From the NCBI RefSeq assembly GCF_030499515.1, contig NZ_JASTWJ010000001.1, forward strand, positions 9,652,001 to 9,716,000: a stretch of 64,000 bases of DNA. Reading direction: 5' to 3'. Below, piece after piece: positions 63,794-64,000 of the stretch. The translations under genes and the position numbers were made by a program. Positions within the stretch are counted from its first letter, which is position 1, and each line of letters begins with the position of its first letter. Source of the DNA: Streptomyces sp. DT2A-34 (lineage in GTDB: Bacteria; Actinomycetota; Actinomycetes; Streptomycetales; Streptomycetaceae). Under the pieces are notes generated by a model. It was not told where the DNA came from, made no database searches, and saw only the letters and a program-made list of their open reading frames with translations.

Positions 63794-64000
63794 CTTCCGG
63801 GTCGCCGTGCCGTAGACGCCGGGCTCGTCGCCGAGGATGACGCGGGTGAGCTGGTAGGCGCGCACCGCGCTCTCGACCTCACGGTCGTAGTCGCCGTCGA
63901 TGTCTCCGCCGTAGTGGCCGATCTGGCGCAGGCGGAGCTGGAGTTCGGTGACCTCCGGCCCCTGGTCACCGAGCCGGAGGACCGGTGGCTGCCCTGCCGC
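63764..64000 (-). CDS. Peptidoglycan-binding domain protein (partial, runs off the window)
   Basis: The last 78 residues of a leftward protein that starts beyond the window. PVLRLGDQGPEVTELQLRLRQIG, GDIDGDYDREVESAVRAYQ and GVYGTATRKSLE (in pieces) form one PG_binding_1 repeat, which attaches exported proteins to peptidoglycan. The end SETSEP is followed by TGA at 63764-63766. It overlaps the tail of the S51 frame by 30 bp. Confidence 0.85.
   Translation of the reverse strand, partial: AAGQPPVLRLGDQGPEVTELQLRLRQIGHYGGDIDGDYDREVESAVRAYQLTRVILGDEPGVYGTATRKSLESETSEP

Noticed and set aside
63568..63969. 133-codon minus-strand frame at the window end
   Set aside because: Shadow frame; the neighbouring minus-strand frame encodes a clear peptidoglycan-binding repeat.
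1..64000. tRNA, rRNA, prophage, integrase or complete insertion sequence
   Set aside because: None recognised in the gaps or frames; the window looks like ordinary chromosomal sequence with local decay.

Overview
This 64 kb window has the GC-rich composition, GTG starts, ATGA/GTGA gene overlaps and gene families (SpoIIE-type phosphatases, LytR-CpsA-Psr protein, CBM2 secreted hydrolases, EshA-like encapsulin shell) of a Streptomyces chromosome. Nothing in it looks like an integrated element, and I see no rRNA, tRNA, CRISPR array or intact insertion sequence. Several genes are frameshifted, truncated or internally deleted, which is common in the variable chromosomal arms but also in assemblies with residual indels.

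Left part (1-16.3 kb, mostly minus strand). Two operons are read leftward. The first (11.4 to 3.2 kb) joins a long glutamate-synthase-like protein, a CysJ-like FAD/FMN reductase and a putative HemS-like haem protein, behind a near-perfect DmdR/DtxR iron box at 11533-11551. The second (2.85 to 0.19 kb) joins a family 2B encapsulin shell protein with an internal cyclic-nucleotide-binding-like domain to a SufS-type cysteine desulfurase, its probable cargo; it is followed by an 11-bp tandem repeat. Upstream lie two tandem PAS-GAF-PP2C phosphatases.

16.4-27 kb: pyruvate carboxylase, two nucleotidyltransferase-fold proteins, an LCP cell-wall ligase, a shrunken TerB gene, a membrane acyltransferase, a VOC protein, a small secreted protein and a frameshifted PhzF gene.

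27-32.3 kb: plant-polysaccharide genes (pectate lyase, a secreted HEIAH zincin-like protein, a large GH30 galactanase-like enzyme) around a LacI-type palindrome. 32.3-37.2 kb: a leftward four-gene operon of two ATP-grasp ligases, an MFS transporter and a FemAB/GNAT-like protein, resembling a small peptide natural-product locus. The transporter and FemAB genes carry six single-base shifts. A DUF1152 gene with two compensating shifts and a glycosidase relic follow.

39-48 kb: an ECF sigma factor fused to a zinc anti-sigma-like motif, membrane segments and an extracellular CAP domain; methylmalonyl-CoA mutase (mutA-mutB-meaB); an EF-hand protein; a TetR/SDR divergent pair. 48-53.6 kb: a mannanase and a CE3-type esterase, both with CBM2, behind a perfect CebR operator, then a cyclase/ThDP-enzyme pair. 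53.6-64 kb: an atypical long GAPDH with a divergent LysR gene, a secreted collagenase, a recombination scar joining two 5'-truncated genes, a LysR-controlled operon (DJ-1 protein, NCS1 permease, isochorismatase-type hydrolase, broken S51 peptidase) and the end of a peptidoglycan-binding-domain gene.
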